This document shows, in pieces, positions 63,122 through 64,000 of a stretch of DNA of 64,000 nt. The DNA is taken from the NCBI RefSeq assembly GCF_001042985.1, contig NZ_JYKY01000003.1, forward strand, positions 62,001 to 126,000. Reading direction: 5' to 3'. Within the stretch, counting starts at the first letter, position 1, and each line of letters begins with the position of its first letter. Origin of the DNA: Pseudomonas lundensis. GTDB lineage: Bacteria > Pseudomonadota > Gammaproteobacteria > Pseudomonadales > Pseudomonadaceae. A program made the translations under genes and the position numbers. A model generated the notes under the pieces. It made no database searches and was not told the DNA's origin. It was given only the letters and a program-made list of their open reading frames with translations.

Positions 63122-63706
63122 ATGCCTGTGCCCACTTTCAAAACCCTGCTTGCCTGCGTGCTGATCGGTGTCTGTGCGGCCGGATTATGGGCCGCTTATG
63201 ACTGGTTTCAAGGCCAGTACATTCGTCCCTTCAGTGAGCAGACCGCGCTGTTCGCCGGGGATGTGCTGAGCCTGCCCGCCGAGCTGTCCGGGCCGGGCCC
63301 GATCCGCGTGGTGCATTTCTGGGACCCGGCCTGCCCGTGCAATGTCGGCAATCAGCAGCACTTGAGCGAACTGTTGGCGCATTACGTGCCACTGGGCATT
63401 GAGTTTTATGCGGTGCAAAAATCAGGCACTCAAGGCCAACTGCCCGAGAGCCTCGGCGCGATCAAACCCCTCGCCCAACTGCCCGGCGCCGAACACGTGA
63501 GCGCCAGCCCTGCCGTCGCCATCTGGGACCACAGTGGTCAACTGGCGTACTTCGGTCCTTACAGCGAAGGGGCCACCTGTAACGCCAGCAACAGTTTTAT
63601 CGAGCCGATCCTGCAAGCGCTGAGCACCGGTCGTCCGGTAAAAGCCACGCACACCATGGCTGTGGGCTGTTATTGCCCGTGGCAGGCCGATCACGTCGCC
63701 CCGTGA
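63122..63706 (+). CDS. Membrane-anchored thioredoxin-fold protein (DUF6436-like)
   Basis: A 194-residue protein with an N-terminal anchor (LLACVLIGVCAAGLWAAYDW) and a periplasmic thioredoxin-like domain. The strand and active-site region is RVVHFWDPACPCNVGNQQHL; the CxC motif replaces the CxxC of thioredoxins. The C-terminal part has GPYSEGATCNASNSFIEPIL and a CYCPW near the end. It may be a redox-sensing or metal protein. The acylase gene starts 28 bases downstream. Confidence 0.75.
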   Translation: MPVPTFKTLLACVLIGVCAAGLWAAYDWFQGQYIRPFSEQTALFAGDVLSLPAELSGPGPIRVVHFWDPACPCNVGNQQHLSELLAHYVPLGIEFYAVQKSGTQGQLPESLGAIKPLAQLPGAEHVSASPAVAIWDHSGQLAYFGPYSEGATCNASNSFIEPILQALSTGRPVKATHTMAVGCYCPWQADHVAP

Positions 63707-63734
63707 TGGCGTTTTAACGAACAGGAGCTCGCCC

Positions 63735-64000
63735 ATGAAACGTAGCCTGACTGTCATCGCCCTTATCGTCGCCTCCGTGGCCGGGGGTGGTGTCTGGTAC
63801 GTGCAGAGCAAATTGCCCACGCGTCAGGGGCAGGTTGAGCTGCCCACACTGCAAGAGCCCGTCACCGTGCGTTACGACGAGCGCGGCGTGCCGCACATCC
63901 GCGCGGGCAATCAGCTGGATATGTACCGGGCGCTGGGGTATGTGCAGGCACAGGATCGGCTGTTCCAGATGGAAATCATGCGCCGCCTGGCCCGGGGTGA
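63735..64000 (+). CDS. Penicillin acylase/AHL acylase family protein, 5' part only
   Basis: The first 88 codons are visible; the gene runs off the right edge. It has a signal anchor (LTVIALIVASVAGGGVWYVQ) and the start of the Ntn-hydrolase alpha chain: VTVRYDERGVPHIRAGNQLD and YVQAQDRLFQMEIMRRLARG. These match the acyl-homoserine lactone acylases of Pseudomonas (HacB, QuiP) and penicillin G acylases. From memory it is nearest to HacB. The substrate cannot be decided because the beta chain is missing. AGGAG stands 9 bases before the ATG. Confidence 0.85.
   Translation, partial: MKRSLTVIALIVASVAGGGVWYVQSKLPTRQGQVELPTLQEPVTVRYDERGVPHIRAGNQLDMYRALGYVQAQDRLFQMEIMRRLARG

Overview
The window is a 64 kb piece of a Pseudomonas chromosome, most likely from the fluorescens lineage. 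The evidence is GC-rich codon use, a gene order that matches what I remember of P. aeruginosa PAO1 over long stretches (gltP-algB-kinB-ampDh2-dsbA-cc4-engB-polA-thrB-znu-met, then the aa3-type oxidase cluster back to carbonic anhydrase), and diagnostic genes such as algB/kinB, tpbA and gad. Locus comparisons with PAO1 are from memory. There is no rRNA, tRNA, CRISPR array, insertion sequence or prophage that I can see. Almost everything is chromosomal core; the accessory parts are the RHS gene at the left edge, a decayed stretch at 10825-11758, and a few inserted or broken genes.

Left part (1-12.2 kb): the first 780 codons of an RHS/TccC-like polymorphic toxin, whose variable tip runs off the window; an LLM flavin oxidoreductase divergent from an OsmC peroxidase; small secreted proteins; a lipoprotein metallopeptidase convergent with a TpbA-type tyrosine phosphatase; and the three-gene membrane gluconate 2-dehydrogenase operon (small subunit, flavoprotein, tri-haem cytochrome c). 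After this operon come about 930 bases holding only gene remnants and then a DUF4399 protein. Next (12.2-23.3 kb): serA divergent from D-2-hydroxyglutarate dehydrogenase (two enzymes known to be coupled in serine synthesis), a fumarylacetoacetase-fold hydrolase, a DUF5924 membrane protein, a four-gene Mla/MCE-type lipid transporter with a STAS-permease fusion, a fused SpmA/SpmB-like protein, and gltP.

Middle part (23.3-49.9 kb): an Ivy-type lysozyme inhibitor, a DUF1328 protein and a small membrane protein lie behind an excellent sigma-54 promoter, divergent from the alginate two-component pair algB-kinB. Next come an EAL phosphodiesterase, the amidase ampDh2, a GGDEF diguanylate cyclase and an endonuclease/phosphatase-fold protein, then dsbA, cytochrome c4 and a broken monohaem cytochrome gene. 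engB and polA flank a predicted ErsA (Spot 42-like) small RNA with a sigma-22-type promoter. thrB, the zinc uptake set znuA/zur-znuC-znuB with a Zur-box-like site, the large catalase katE and the methionine importer metNIQ complete this part.

Right part (49.9-64 kb): a minus-strand cytochrome c oxidase cluster, read coxB-coxA-ctaG-coxC-SURF1-membrane protein-ctaA-ctaB-SCO1, holds the subunits plus copper and haem A assembly factors. It is followed by a conserved hypothetical, a beta-carbonic anhydrase, DUF523 and 2OG-Fe(II) dioxygenase genes, a DUF2059-like protein, a lipase-like hydrolase, a thioredoxin-fold protein and the start of a penicillin-acylase/AHL-acylase gene cut by the right edge.

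I did not find a clear multi-gene system that is new. The best leads are the sigma-54 promoter with paired upstream elements next to algB, the ErsA locus, the disrupted cytochrome gene, the unidentified RHS tip and the start-less coding remnant after the gad operon.
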